Origin: Rhodocytophaga rosea | GTDB lineage: Bacteria > Bacteroidota > Bacteroidia > Cytophagales > 172606-1 | NCBI RefSeq assembly: GCF_010119975.1 | Contig: NZ_CP048222.1 | Span: 6,362,501-6,426,500, forward strand | Direction: 5' to 3' | DNA: 64,000 bases | Shown here: positions 17,560 through 27,966 of the stretch, in pieces | Position numbering within the stretch: the first letter of the stretch is position 1 | How the letters are laid out: each line of letters starts with the position of its first letter | Program-made: the position numbers and the translations under genes | The notes under the pieces: model-generated | Seen by the model: the letters and a program-made list of their open reading frames with translations, nothing else | Told to the model about the DNA's origin: nothing | Database searches by the model: none

Positions 17560-18618
17560 TTATCTTGAACGGGGTGTGTGTTTATCAAGTAAATTCTGGG
17601 AAGCTTTGTTCCAGTTTTCAAGCAGGTCTTTGCGGCTGGCGTACAACTGGTTATTGGTCTTATTAAATTCAGTAATACCTTTATTCATTTCTTCCAGTGC
17701 TTTGTTATACTGGTTTACATCAGCCTGCGTACGTTCTTTTTCACGTTTGGCTTCAAAGGCTTTTTTGATTTTATTAAAATTTTCTTCTTTCAGGTAAAAA
17801 TCAGTGATGATTGCCATTTTCTGTGTGCATTCCTGCTTGTAAAATTCAAGCATCTGCTTAGTAGCTGTAACCAATGAACGGTCGCCGTTAAATGCATGAA
17901 TAGTATCTAACTTGGAAAGCCCTTCTTGTGTATATTGTATCAAAGAATTCTTGTTTTGCTCAATACCATTGATATTTCTGTTCTGAATGGCATCCAGCAT
18001 ATACATTTCCTGCTTATAATTCTTAAAAAAGATAAGATATAAAGCCCGCTGATACTCATTTACTTTACCAGTCTTTTCTAATTTCTCTGATAATTCATCC
18101 TTGGATTCAACCAGATTCACTTTGTGTTTGGCTGCAAAAGCCTTTTCCATAGCCTGTAATCTCTCACCGGCTTCACTTACCTTACGGCTGGCAATTTCTT
18201 GTGCCAGCAGATACGCTTCCATGGCATCATACGACTGTTCGGCAACTTCCTCCAGGTTCATAATCTTTCCATAATCATCATTCAATACATGGTATGAAAT
18301 TGTGAGATAACGTACTGTAGAGTCCCTTAGGCTTTTATCCCCCTGAAAAGCACCCATAGTGGCAATGTTTCTGCGAGCCTCGGTTACTGTTTTCATGAGT
18401 GTCTGGCGACGGTTTTCCACTTTCCTGGCGCTTTTTCCATGGGCAACGGCGCTGGTATAACTTAAAAAATCTTTGTTGATTTCCCTGTATTGCTGGCCAA
18501 TAAACGACATATACGAACCTGCATCTGCAGGTGCCTGGCCTTTGGCCATTGGTAAACCGGCTAACAGAATCAGACATACTAGAATAAAAGCCTTGAATGG
18601 GAGTAAAATTGTTTTCAT
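17560..18618 (-). CDS. Exported helical protein with two related halves
   Basis: A 352-residue protein with a clear signal peptide (KAFILVCLILLAGLPMAKGQ). The rest is almost all charged helix. Two halves look related: AFQGDKSLRDS near 91 with a later KAFAAKHK, and AFNGDRSLVTA near 245 with a later KAFEAKREK. This suggests an internal duplication of a helical bundle. It resembles a group of uncharacterised surface or periplasmic proteins in Bacteroidota and Leptospira, but I cannot name the family firmly. The gene follows a Prc-type protease by 77 bases on the same strand and is closed by a terminator, so the protein may be a substrate or adaptor of that protease. Confidence 0.65.
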   Translation of the reverse strand: MKTILLPFKAFILVCLILLAGLPMAKGQAPADAGSYMSFIGQQYREINKDFLSYTSAVAHGKSARKVENRRQTLMKTVTEARRNIATMGAFQGDKSLRDSTVRYLTISYHVLNDDYGKIMNLEEVAEQSYDAMEAYLLAQEIASRKVSEAGERLQAMEKAFAAKHKVNLVESKDELSEKLEKTGKVNEYQRALYLIFFKNYKQEMYMLDAIQNRNINGIEQNKNSLIQYTQEGLSKLDTIHAFNGDRSLVTATKQMLEFYKQECTQKMAIITDFYLKEENFNKIKKAFEAKREKERTQADVNQYNKALEEMNKGITEFNKTNNQLYASRKDLLENWNKASQNLLDKHTPRSR

Positions 18619-18695
18619 AAAAGGAGTAAACTGTGAATAAAGAATGTGAAATCATTGAAAAAATGGCAGGAACTAAAACCTGTTCTTGACATTTG

Positions 18696-20822
18696 TTATT
18701 TATTCCTTTGCAGTAGAATTAAGTCACCAATAATTTTATAGCTTTCTTCGATATAAAAACTATGTTGAATGCTTTGAAGGGTATGATCGTTGAGTTCTTT
18801 TCCGTAACTATCCATGCGCAGTAATTCTTTGTCGGAATTAGTATTCTCCACTGTATATATTTCTGTTTTTTTCTCCCTTACTTTTTCTATCGCTTCATAC
18901 CAGTTATACATCTCAGATGCTCTGGTTTTAAAATAAGTCAGCTCTAGAGGAATAGTCTGGCTTGTTTCCTTAAAAAAATCTGGCTGGATTTCATTGAGCT
19001 TTTTCACCGTAGCAAAGGCTGGATGACTACCTATTCTATCCGCACTCTTTTGGGAAAGAGAGGTAATAGGTAAAGCTGGAAGGGCTGTATAATAAATTTT
19101 TCTGGCTACAGAATCGGAAGTAAGTGCGAAAGGATACATACTCTCCCTATGATAGAAGTTCTGGTAAATATCTGGCAACACTACATCTGGCTTTACGCCT
19201 TTTAATTGTGCACTCGTGCCAGTAATCCGGTATAATTTACTCACCGTTACTTTGGCATAACCTGCCTGAAGGTTAGGTTTGACACGGTTAACGGGATGAA
19301 TATGAGAGGTATCCAGTGGTAGGATAACCTGTCCGGTAGATTTACCAAAAGTTGGAGAGCCTACAATAACAGCCCGGTTATAATCCTGTAAGGTGGCAGC
19401 CAGTATTTCGGAAGCAGAAGCACTCTGGCCGTTTACCATTACTACCAACGGCCCATCGTAAATAGTACCCCGGTTATTATCTTTTAGTACACTAGGTTTA
19501 GTCCCTCTGTCATGAATCACACACAAGGGACCTTCGTTGATAAAAATACCAGCCAGGTTGATGCCTTCGGTGAGTGAGCCGCCACCATTAAAACGAATGT
19601 CCAGAATTAAACCTTCTATGTTTTCATGCTTAAGCTTTACAATTTCTTTCGCAACATCATTGGCACAACCCTGACTGGAGGAATTTTCCCATTCGGTATA
19701 AAACCCAGGCAGCGAAATATAACCTATCTTTTTATCGCCTTTCAGAATAAAGCTTTTTACAATGTTTTCATCTGCCCGTATTTTCTCTTTCAACAGCGAA
19801 ACAGTTTGTAGGCCACCATTACTTTTTCTGACGGTTATTTCCAGTTTTCCAGTGGCAGATGTCTCCAGTATTGTTTCCACTTCGTCTATATCTGCTCCCG
19901 CCAGGTCAGTTTCATCCTTTCCCTGCCATTTTAATGCAGTAAGTACATCCCCTTTATGCAGCTCATTGGATTTCCAGGCCGGACCTCCCGGCGTAACGCG
20001 TGCAATCTCAATATCTCCATTGTCTTTTTCATCCAGGTCAATGCCAAAAGATAAACTTTCGGTAGATAAGGCTGCTTCAAACCTGTCCCGGTCTGCCTTA
20101 GACAGATATACTGTATGCGGATCAAAACTGGCGGAATATGCCCTGAAAAATAAGGAAGCTATATACGATTCAAATCCGGAAGGATGTTCCAGAATCCGCT
20201 TGATTGCCCTTTTTTGAATGAGCTGTACCTTCTGGCGCATAGCTGGCTCTTTGGAAAGTACTTGTGCGCCTTTATCTGGTGCAGAAATATTTTTCTGGTC
20301 GTATAGGTTTACTAATTGTTGCAAGGTTTGGTATTTTAGCCATTTTTGCCACCGTAGAATATAATCTTTATCTGTAGCTGCAAAATCAAGGTTGTCTTCT
20401 ATGTTGAGTGTAATGGTTTCTGAAGCCAGGAAAGTAAAAGGCTTCTGAAGTAATTCGCTGCTCATTTTATCGGCTTGTAGGAGCCTTTGTTTATAGAGGG
20501 CCGTTACTTGTGGTAGGAACTTCCAGCTTTTTCCATTGATCTCATCTGGCAAGGAAGTACTATACAGTAAAATAGCTTCTACATCTGGTGCTTTAAAATA
20601 CACATGATCCGGATCCAGGAGATCAATAAATTTTAAAATAATCTGCCTGGATAGTTTTTCGTCCAGCTGTTTGGGTTGATAATGATTTTTCTCCAGAACC
20701 TTACTGAGAAGAATGGCTTCCTGCTGCAGGGGAGGAATGTTTTGCTGGGAAAACGAACAATGAACGATAAAAAATAGAAACGGTATAAGTCGGGAAAAAT
20801 ACCTGGAAATAGAGCGTAACAT
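18696..20822 (-). CDS. prc: Carboxy-terminal processing protease (S41A, Prc/Tsp type)
   Basis: A 708-residue periplasmic protease that degrades or trims proteins from the C-terminus. A signal sequence (LIPFLFFIVHCSFSQ) precedes the N-terminal helical domain, a PDZ domain (FGIDLDEKDNGDIEIARV, about 244-300) and the S41 domain. The catalytic set seen in E. coli Prc is present: Ser469 in SASASE, Lys494 in TFGKST, and Asp480 in LQDYNRA. The GLILDIRFNGGGSL segment forms the oxyanion region. A long C-terminal domain follows. The length matches Prc (about 680-720) rather than short CtpA. It is the first gene of a two-gene operon with the helical exported protein at 17560. Confidence 0.93.
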   Translation of the reverse strand: MLRSISRYFSRLIPFLFFIVHCSFSQQNIPPLQQEAILLSKVLEKNHYQPKQLDEKLSRQIILKFIDLLDPDHVYFKAPDVEAILLYSTSLPDEINGKSWKFLPQVTALYKQRLLQADKMSSELLQKPFTFLASETITLNIEDNLDFAATDKDYILRWQKWLKYQTLQQLVNLYDQKNISAPDKGAQVLSKEPAMRQKVQLIQKRAIKRILEHPSGFESYIASLFFRAYSASFDPHTVYLSKADRDRFEAALSTESLSFGIDLDEKDNGDIEIARVTPGGPAWKSNELHKGDVLTALKWQGKDETDLAGADIDEVETILETSATGKLEITVRKSNGGLQTVSLLKEKIRADENIVKSFILKGDKKIGYISLPGFYTEWENSSSQGCANDVAKEIVKLKHENIEGLILDIRFNGGGSLTEGINLAGIFINEGPLCVIHDRGTKPSVLKDNNRGTIYDGPLVVMVNGQSASASEILAATLQDYNRAVIVGSPTFGKSTGQVILPLDTSHIHPVNRVKPNLQAGYAKVTVSKLYRITGTSAQLKGVKPDVVLPDIYQNFYHRESMYPFALTSDSVARKIYYTALPALPITSLSQKSADRIGSHPAFATVKKLNEIQPDFFKETSQTIPLELTYFKTRASEMYNWYEAIEKVREKKTEIYTVENTNSDKELLRMDSYGKELNDHTLQSIQHSFYIEESYKIIGDLILLQRNK

Positions 20823-21071
20823 AAATTCTGGTAAACCGCTGATTATAGATTATACAAATTATTAATTTCTGAAAACAGGTTTGACAGATGCGTTGTTTGA
20901 GTTACATTCCTTATCTTCAACATAGGTAAGTTTTTAGCCGTTTTCTTCCCTTTTTAAGGATAGAAAACAATCGAATAACAGATAGGTTAATTCACTATGA
21001 AAAGAATAGCTTGGTGAATTTTCTGTTAAGATTTAGTATGTTTCCAGCTAAAGTGACTATAATTTACATTG

Positions 21072-24020
21072 ATGACTCTTTCTAATACCAATCTGCCTCT
21101 TATCTCTGACAACCTGAAGGCTTTTGCGGCATTTTTGCAGCAAAACTGTATGGATGAATTAATTGCAGAGAATTTTAAGCTGATCCGGCAGGTGAATTTA
21201 CCTTTACTGGCCTTGTTTGCACATTTGAGTGAACAGGAACTACAGGCAATGTCCAGAAAAAGCTTTGAAGAGTATTTTGAACAAATTCAAAACAATCGGC
21301 TCATAGAGGCTACCCAGGCAAACCTTAACGAGTGGAAAGCAGGCCGGCTTCCGGGTATTTCGAAGGAAAATGTACAAGTATCAGATCTGGTGCTCGGATA
21401 TAGCATCAGGAAACGGATTATGCTCCAATTTATGCCACGGTTCACTTCTGACGTAGCAATGGCGGTTCAGATTTTATCGGAACTTGAACACTTATACAGT
21501 CAGATTGAGCAATATGCTTTCCAGTTATATATAGACATTCAGCAGGAAGAACTGCACCGGAAGAATGAATTCCTTCACTCAATTATCGAAAACAGCGTAG
21601 ATGGTATTTCGGCCTATGACAAAGATATGCGGGTACTGGAATGGAGTCCGGAACTGGAAAAACGCAATGGAATTAAAAAGGAAGCTATTATCGGCAAAAG
21701 CATATTAGATGTTTTTCCAGATTACATCAATTCTGAAGAATATAAACTTCTCGGAAGAGTATTCAAAGGCGAAAAAGTGCATTTCGCCGACAGGCCCTAT
21801 AAATATAAAGCAGGCTGGTACGAAGCTTTTAATATTCCCCTCTATAATAAAAATAATGAAGTGAGCAGTTATGTGAGTATTCTACGGGATATTTCGGAAC
21901 GGAAGGCAGCAGAACAGAAGTTAAAAGAGCAGCAAGATGAATTACGTAGCTTAAACGAAGAATTGCAGGCCCAGAAGGAAGAACTGGAAGCAGGCAATGA
22001 AGAATTACAGGAAAACCTTACCCAACTGGAGGAAATACAGGAAGCGCTTGCTTTAAATGAATTGCGGCTTAGAGAAGCACAAAGTATTGCGCAGCTGGGC
22101 AGCTGGGAATATAATCTGAACACCAGTCAGATATACTGGTCGGATGAGATGAAACGCATTTTTGGGATGGATGAAACAGAGCCAGCGCCCGACTTTGAGA
22201 CATATTTCACCTATGTACATCCGGATGACCGGCAGTTGATTAGAAATCTGATTGAAAAGTCTATTCAGACATTCATTCCTTACCAGTACGAACACCGCAT
22301 CATCCGCCCGGATGCAGGTATCCGGTGGATCTATACACAAGGAGAGTGTATATTGGAACATGAAGGAAGAAATAAAAAACTAAGGGCAACCTGTTATGAT
22401 ATTACCGGCCGCAAGGGAGCAGAAATTGAACTTGAGAAATTAAATAAGGAACTGGAACAACGGGTGGCAGAACGCACCGAAGAACTCAGCAAAAGTGAAG
22501 AGCGTTACCGGATTTTCCTTAATCAGAGTTCGGAAGGTATAGGAAGATTTGAACTGGAAGAGATCGGTGGGGTTGACATTTCCTTGCCTATAGAGAAGCA
22601 ACTGGCGCTTTACTTTCAGTACGGATATTTATCAGAATGTAATGATGCACTCGCCCAGATGTATGGCTTTTCACAAGCGGAAGAAATCACCGGAGTTTCT
22701 CTGGGTACTTTCCTTCCACCTGATAATCCGGTAAACGTAACCTACTTAAGTAATTTTATCACTTCCGGATACCGCCTTGAAGATGCCGGATCAGAGGAGA
22801 TTGATAAAGATGGCAAACCCAAATATTTTCTCAATAATCTGATTGGCATTGTTGAAGGGGGCAGGCTGTTGCGGGTATGGTGTACGCAGCGGGATATTAC
22901 TGATGAAAAAATGGCTAAAGAAGCCTTGCGTAGAAGTGAAGAACAACTCCGCCTGGTGACAGATGCCGTACCCATACTCATCACCTATATCGATAAAGAT
23001 CACAGGTATCGCTTTAATAACAAAGCGTATCAGGAGTGGTTTGGACTGGAACCTGAATCCATTTATGGCAAACATATGCAGGAGGTATTAGGGAAGGATG
23101 CTTACTATTCTTTAGTGCCTTATGTAGATAAGGTATTACAAGGTGAAAGGGTGCACTTTGAAACAAAAGTTTCCTACAAACATATTGGCAACCGTTTTAT
23201 AACAGGCGATTATATTCCACATTGGGAAGGAAAAAAAGTGGCTGGTCTTTATGCAGTTGTCTCCGATATTTCCAAGCAGAAAACCATTGAAGAAGCCTTG
23301 CAGAAAGCCCTGCAGGAAAGTTATGAGCAAAACCGGGCACTGGAGCGTATCAATACAGATATGGATAACTTTATATATGTAGCCTCTCACGACCTGCGTT
23401 CACCAGTGGTAAATCTGGAAGGAATCATTACACGGTTTCAAAAACAACTGCCGGCATCCTCAGCGAGCGAACAAACCCTGCTCAGATTTGCTGGGGAGGC
23501 GGTAAGCCGGCTAAAACAGACGATAAGTGATTTAACAGAAATTTCGAGGGTACAACGGGAAATAGATACTGATTTTGAAAGTGTTTCTTTTCCGGAAATA
23601 TTCCAGGAAGTAAGTATGGACATTGATACTTTAATTGCAGAATCCAGAGCCGTGATTCATACAGATTTTCGGGTAGAAAGTATGCCATATGCCCGGAAAA
23701 ACCTGCGAAGCATTATCTATAATCTGCTTTCCAATGCCATCAAATATCGTTCAGAGAATAAAATCATAGAAATTTTTGCTTCCACCTATGAAACTGAACA
23801 TGACATTGTTCTCATTATTCAAGACAACGGATTAGGTATACCCGAGAAACAAAAATACAAATTGTTCACCATGTTTAAGCGCTTACACACCCATGTGGAA
23901 GGCAGCGGAATTGGTTTATATATTCTGAAAAGGATTGTCGAAAATTATGGTGGACGTGTTCAGGTAGAAAGCCAGGAGGGGCAAGGTTCTGCTTTTACTA
24001 TCTTTTTTAGAAAATCTTAG
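21072..24020 (+). CDS. Cytoplasmic multi-PAS sensor histidine kinase
   Basis: A 982-residue kinase with no membrane span. The order is: a helical N-terminal region (1-160, with a YSIRKRIMLQF stretch), PAS1 (about 170-280, NEFLHSIIENSVDGISAYD), a coiled coil rich in EELQ, PAS2 of the PAS_3 type (about 340-455), a second coiled coil, PAS3 (about 475-620), PAS4 (about 630-750), HisKA with phospho-acceptor His773 in ASHDLRSP, and HATPase_c with NLLSNAIKYR, DNGLGIP and GSGIGLY. There is no receiver domain and no response regulator next door, so its partner must be elsewhere. The N-terminal helices may be a globin-like or RsbR-N-like sensor; that is a guess. A TTG just before the ATG is ignored. 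Confidence 0.9.
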   Translation: MTLSNTNLPLISDNLKAFAAFLQQNCMDELIAENFKLIRQVNLPLLALFAHLSEQELQAMSRKSFEEYFEQIQNNRLIEATQANLNEWKAGRLPGISKENVQVSDLVLGYSIRKRIMLQFMPRFTSDVAMAVQILSELEHLYSQIEQYAFQLYIDIQQEELHRKNEFLHSIIENSVDGISAYDKDMRVLEWSPELEKRNGIKKEAIIGKSILDVFPDYINSEEYKLLGRVFKGEKVHFADRPYKYKAGWYEAFNIPLYNKNNEVSSYVSILRDISERKAAEQKLKEQQDELRSLNEELQAQKEELEAGNEELQENLTQLEEIQEALALNELRLREAQSIAQLGSWEYNLNTSQIYWSDEMKRIFGMDETEPAPDFETYFTYVHPDDRQLIRNLIEKSIQTFIPYQYEHRIIRPDAGIRWIYTQGECILEHEGRNKKLRATCYDITGRKGAEIELEKLNKELEQRVAERTEELSKSEERYRIFLNQSSEGIGRFELEEIGGVDISLPIEKQLALYFQYGYLSECNDALAQMYGFSQAEEITGVSLGTFLPPDNPVNVTYLSNFITSGYRLEDAGSEEIDKDGKPKYFLNNLIGIVEGGRLLRVWCTQRDITDEKMAKEALRRSEEQLRLVTDAVPILITYIDKDHRYRFNNKAYQEWFGLEPESIYGKHMQEVLGKDAYYSLVPYVDKVLQGERVHFETKVSYKHIGNRFITGDYIPHWEGKKVAGLYAVVSDISKQKTIEEALQKALQESYEQNRALERINTDMDNFIYVASHDLRSPVVNLEGIITRFQKQLPASSASEQTLLRFAGEAVSRLKQTISDLTEISRVQREIDTDFESVSFPEIFQEVSMDIDTLIAESRAVIHTDFRVESMPYARKNLRSIIYNLLSNAIKYRSENKIIEIFASTYETEHDIVLIIQDNGLGIPEKQKYKLFTMFKRLHTHVEGSGIGLYILKRIVENYGGRVQVESQEGQGSAFTIFFRKS

Positions 24021-24586
24021 GCAGCCTTATAAAACTGACTTGCCGGTATGCATTTGTGGTGCAGTGCAAAACAAGCTATTAGTGAATTCTTAGGTGCAGG
24101 ATGAGCTTGTACTTTTTTTAATATGTTTACTCCACACCAGAAATAATGTTAACTGTATGATTAAGCTGGTCCTGCCTGCGATAGCCATACTAAAGCTTAT
24201 CAAAATGTTGCCTATAAGGCTTTTGCCAAATTTTCTCTTGTAAAAAACAGAAAATTCTAGTATTAATCCTAATCTGTAGGGGCTACTTATACGTATATAA
24301 AATAAGTGTAAGGTATATCATGTAGTCTTAATATTATTAAATACCCTTGTCACTTATAAGAAACAGTTCTCCAGAATAGCCCTGAAAGAAATGCTGTAGG
24401 TAGTGATAATGCCAGGAATACTAGCTTATTTTGCCTGATCTGACATTATACAATTTGTTTTCTGCCAGATGAATTAACATTTATTATTATAAATCTCCAA
24501 TAGCCAGCTCTGTTTGTAATTGCCCGGTAAGCTATTTTAATTATTGCGGCTTTATTTTTTTTGAAATTTTTTTATTCTTTCCTGTT
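24021..24586 (+). other. Gene-free stretch between the two sensor kinases
   Basis: I see no reading frame, hairpin terminator or consensus promoter here. The last 60 bases before the second kinase are very T-rich (TTTATTTTTTTTGAAA) and may hold its promoter in non-consensus form. Confidence 0.4.
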
Positions 24587-26269
24587 ATGAACCAAGAGAT
24601 GGACGGACTGGAATTTCCTGTCCCTGCGGATGAAAAAGAACGCATAGAAACACTTAAAAGTTGTAATATACTCGATACGCTACCAGAAGAAGACTATGAT
24701 GCCATTACAAAACTGGCGGCTTATATCTGCCAGGTACCCATGGCTACAGTTAGTTTTATTGATACAAACCGGCAGTGGTTTAAATCAAGAGTTGGTTTTG
24801 AATTAGAACAGACTCCTCGCAAATATGCGTTTTGTAAATATACCATTATGGAAGATCAGATAATGGAAGTGCAGGATTCTCAGCAGGATATCCGTTTTGC
24901 TGATAACCCGCTGGTTACTGGTAAGCCTTATATCCGATTTTATGCCGGTGCTCCGCTGATTATGCCGGATGGACATAAACTAGGTACGCTGTGTGTAATT
25001 GATACAGTTCCGAAAAAACTCAGCCCGGAACAAAAAGAAGCTTTACGCACTTTGGCTAAGGAAATAATAGCACAGCTCATATTGCGTAAACAAAAAATGA
25101 TACTTGAGCGGGAGAAAGAACTAGTAGAGCAATCTCTAAAAATTAAAGAACAGTTTCTGGCCAATATGAGCCATGAAATCCGTACGCCCATGAATGGCAT
25201 TATGGGTCTGACTAACCTGTTGCTGGAAACACCTTTGAACCAGGAACAAAAAGAGTACCTGCAATTTATACAAAGTTGTACAGACAATTTACTCGTGATT
25301 ATTAATGATATACTCGATTTTTCAAAAATAGAATCCGGTAAGATTAATTTTGAGAGTATCCCTTTTGATATTCAGGTAGTAATGTCTGCGCTGACAGGTT
25401 TGTTTAAAAACAAAATTGAGGAGAAGGGCCTTACCCTGGAAATAACTATTGACAGAAATTTGCCTCCGATGTTTACCGGAGATCCATACCGGCTTACCCA
25501 AATCCTCAATAACTTAATTGGAAATGCGATTAAATTCACCGAAACTGGCTACATCAGCGTAAAGGTTGAAAAGACTGCCCAGACTGCTGAGGATGTACTT
25601 ACGATTATGTTTACTGTTGAAGACAGTGGAATTGGTATTCCAGCCGAAAAAATCTCCACTATTTTTGAGAGCTTTACACAAGCCGACAATGATACTACCC
25701 GCAAATATGGAGGTACTGGCCTAGGATTGGCTATTACCAAACGCCTGGTTGAACAACAGGGAGGGGAAATATGGGTGAATAGTATACCTGGAAAAGGCTC
25801 TTCATTTCAGTTCAAATTGCCATTTAAAGTAAACCAGCAGGTAGTTAAAAGATCTTTACCTCCTGTGAGCGAGCATGCGCTACCAAATAAAAAAATAAGA
25901 GTGCTTATTGCCGAGGATAATCGTGTCAATCAGATGATTACTTCAAAAGTGCTAAAAGATCATGGATATGAGGGCGTAATTGCCTCCGATGGAAAACAAG
26001 CGATAGAACAGCTTCAGCACAACAACTTTGATATTGTATTGATGGATATTCAGATGCCGGAAATGGATGGCTACCAGGCCATTAAATATATCAGACAGCA
26101 TATGGCTGAGAAAAAAACAATTCCGATAATCGCCTTAACTGCACATGCGATTAAAGAAGAAATAGAAAAGTGTTTTTTTGCAGGTGTCAACGATTATGTA
26201 TCCAAGCCTTTTTCTCCTGGAGAACTCATCAGAAAAATTGAAAATTGGGTAGCAACTTCTCACGAATAA
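24587..26269 (+). CDS. GAF hybrid histidine kinase with receiver domain
   Basis: A 560-residue soluble hybrid kinase. A GAF domain (about 20-165) has the form seen in light- and redox-type sensors but no obvious bilin-binding Cys motif. A short coiled coil leads to HisKA with phospho-acceptor His196 ([13 protein letters not shown]), HATPase_c ([26 protein letters not shown]) and a C-terminal receiver ([11 protein letters not shown], phospho-acceptor Asp487 in [11 protein letters not shown], Lys in YVSKPFS). There is no HPt or DNA-binding part, so it works through an unlinked HPt or as an autonomous switch. It lies 566 bases after the PAS kinase on the same strand; co-transcription is possible but not shown. 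Confidence 0.92.
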   Translation: MNQEMDGLEFPVPADEKERIETLKSCNILDTLPEEDYDAITKLAAYICQVPMATVSFIDTNRQWFKSRVGFELEQTPRKYAFCKYTIMEDQIMEVQDSQQDIRFADNPLVTGKPYIRFYAGAPLIMPDGHKLGTLCVIDTVPKKLSPEQKEALRTLAKEIIAQLILRKQKMILEREKELVEQSLKIKEQFLANMSHEIRTPMNGIMGLTNLLLETPLNQEQKEYLQFIQSCTDNLLVIINDILDFSKIESGKINFESIPFDIQVVMSALTGLFKNKIEEKGLTLEITIDRNLPPMFTGDPYRLTQILNNLIGNAIKFTETGYISVKVEKTAQTAEDVLTIMFTVEDSGIGIPAEKISTIFESFTQADNDTTRKYGGTGLGLAITKRLVEQQGGEIWVNSIPGKGSSFQFKLPFKVNQQVVKRSLPPVSEHALPNKKIRVLIAEDNRVNQMITSKVLKDHGYEGVIASDGKQAIEQLQHNNFDIVLMDIQMPEMDGYQAIKYIRQHMAEKKTIPIIALTAHAIKEEIEKCFFAGVNDYVSKPFSPGELIRKIENWVATSHE

Positions 26270-26298
26270 GCTATTCATAAATGAATGAAGTCAGTAAT

Positions 26299-27297
26299 TT
26301 AACTTACCAGCAAATTACATCCCCGGATATCCGAATTATCGAATCGGCCTAATACCCTAAAGGTGCCATCTGCTGAAAGAATACCAATATCTTTCGTTTC
26401 AATAAAGGCACATGAATCTACATTTGCCAGATCAATAATATTGATTCCGCCACTGCGGGAATGCTGGTAGATATGAAAAGGATCGTTTACGTCCCGAATC
26501 AGGATGCGCATCCAGGGAGGCGTTTGAAAGGCGCCTCCGCCAGTAGAATACGCTTGTGAAAGTAGTTCTGTCATGCCATACTCTGCGTGAATAGCAGGTA
26601 CTTTAAATGCTTTTTGCAATTCCTCATGTAATTCTTCCCGTAATAATTCTTCTCTCCGCCCTTTCATTCCTCCAGTTTCCATCAGAATAACATGTGATAA
26701 ATCTGTTCCTGCATAGGCTTCTGCCAGGTCAAGCAGAGCAAAGGTTACACCCAGTAATATTACCTGACCGCTATGGTTGCGTAAGGAGATTAGCTTATCT
26801 ATTAATGCGTCGTTCTGGTGCAGAAAAAAGCCTGAATACGGAGACTGACTTTGCTGAATAAAATGCGAAACCATATACACCAGAGAGGAGTTTTTACGTT
26901 CCAGATAGGAGGGAAGCAAGGCAAACAGATGGCACTCTTTCAATGGTTTATACAATCGTTCAAACATGTGCTGGCTCACTTGTTTGTAGAACAGGGGATC
27001 TGCTACATAATGTCGGCTGGGCGTTTGTCCGGAAGTGCCGCTGCTCTCGAAAATAACCTGGATTTCCGGATTGCCGGTTACCACCCGCTGGCTTTTAAAT
27101 AGCTCTATGGGTAGAAAAGGAATTTGATAGATAGATTGTACCTGCTGAGCTGAAAAAGGAAGGTGAGAAAGATAGCGCCGGTATACCGGATTGTGTTCAG
27201 CCTGATAACGGAACAGTTCTAATGCTTTCTGTTCAAAATTACCTGAATTTGTAGAAAAGAGCGTATGTTTGAAATGTTGCAAAAAAGACCCTGACAC
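26299..27297 (-). CDS. LuxE-like acyl-protein synthetase (ANL superfamily)
   Basis: A 332-residue enzyme of the LuxE/acyl-protein synthetase family, which activates a carboxylate as acyl-adenylate and passes it to a cysteine or a carrier. The adenylate motif FESSGTSGQTPSRH (about 83-96) and the AEYGMTELLSQAY segment (about 236) are clear. Further on are GGINIIDLANVDSCAFIETKDIG and VLGRFDNSDIRGCNLL, the hinge and C-terminal cap. The start is a GTG; the frame is open upstream but no better start exists, and a TAGGTTTG box lies 33 bases before it. No luxC, luxD or luciferase genes are nearby. Stand-alone copies are common in Bacteroidota, where the substrate is not known. Confidence 0.82.
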   Translation of the reverse strand: MSGSFLQHFKHTLFSTNSGNFEQKALELFRYQAEHNPVYRRYLSHLPFSAQQVQSIYQIPFLPIELFKSQRVVTGNPEIQVIFESSGTSGQTPSRHYVADPLFYKQVSQHMFERLYKPLKECHLFALLPSYLERKNSSLVYMVSHFIQQSQSPYSGFFLHQNDALIDKLISLRNHSGQVILLGVTFALLDLAEAYAGTDLSHVILMETGGMKGRREELLREELHEELQKAFKVPAIHAEYGMTELLSQAYSTGGGAFQTPPWMRILIRDVNDPFHIYQHSRSGGINIIDLANVDSCAFIETKDIGILSADGTFRVLGRFDNSDIRGCNLLVS

Positions 27298-27329
27298 CGC
27301 AATATATTTTAAATAGAATTGGATTTTTG

Positions 27330-27337
27330 CAAACCTA
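27330..27337 (-). promoter_or_regulatory. -7 promoter element (TAGGTTTG) of the LuxE-like gene
   Basis: On the minus strand this is an exact TAnnTTTG match lying 33 bases before the GTG start. It supports the GTG as translation start, since the upstream open frame would lie before the transcript. Confidence 0.5.
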
Positions 27338-27386
27338 AAGTATTGCTTTCATGTTTTTTAGTAAATTAGTTTTTATTTAGCCTCCT

Positions 27387-27956
27387 ATGTTGAGAAGATA
27401 CATATTATATGCTGCCGGGTTTGTCATATTGACAATCAGTTCATTTTCCTGTGAATTAATCACAGGCCCAAACTTTCCGGATGCGCCTAAAATCTCATTC
27501 CGGGACATCAGAAAATTCCGTGTTACAGATCGTCTGGGGAATACCAATGACTCTATATCCATTGCCTTGAAATTTCAGGATGGGGATGGTGATCTAGGTC
27601 TTACTCAAGAAGAAATCGACAACCATCCGCCTCCGTATCAACAACTTATACAAAATCCGGATGGCTCTACTTCACCTAATCCAAGATATTACAACTACTA
27701 TATACAACAATATCGGAAGGTAAATGAGGATTGGGTGCCTGAGGATCGCTTGCCTTCACTTAAAGGGCATTTCCCAGTACTTAATGAAGGCAAAAAAGGT
27801 CCTATTGAGGGTACGTTATACTATGCAGTTTCTTTTCCATTAACTCCTTCGAGTGCGGCAAATGCCATATATAAATATGATATATATATTTTAGATCGGG
27901 CTGGAAACGCTAGTAATACAATCACAACTTCGGAAGTCATTATTAACGAAAAATAG
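27387..27956 (+). CDS. Hypothetical lipoprotein
   Basis: A 189-residue protein with a lipoprotein-type leader: a hydrophobic stretch ending SSFSC, cysteine at residue 22. The mature part has FRDIRKFRVTDRLGNTNDSISIALKFQDGDGDLGL, a two-strand Ig-like start found in many small Bacteroidota lipoproteins, and ends in YDIYILDRAGNASN, typical of a final beta strand. A beta-sandwich fold is likely. No enzyme motif is seen. It is divergent from the LuxE-like gene and ends at a strong terminator. The product is probably anchored in the envelope; the function is unknown. Confidence 0.8.
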   Translation: MLRRYILYAAGFVILTISSFSCELITGPNFPDAPKISFRDIRKFRVTDRLGNTNDSISIALKFQDGDGDLGLTQEEIDNHPPPYQQLIQNPDGSTSPNPRYYNYYIQQYRKVNEDWVPEDRLPSLKGHFPVLNEGKKGPIEGTLYYAVSFPLTPSSAANAIYKYDIYILDRAGNASNTITTSEVIINEK

Positions 27957-27966
27957 ACTATATTTC

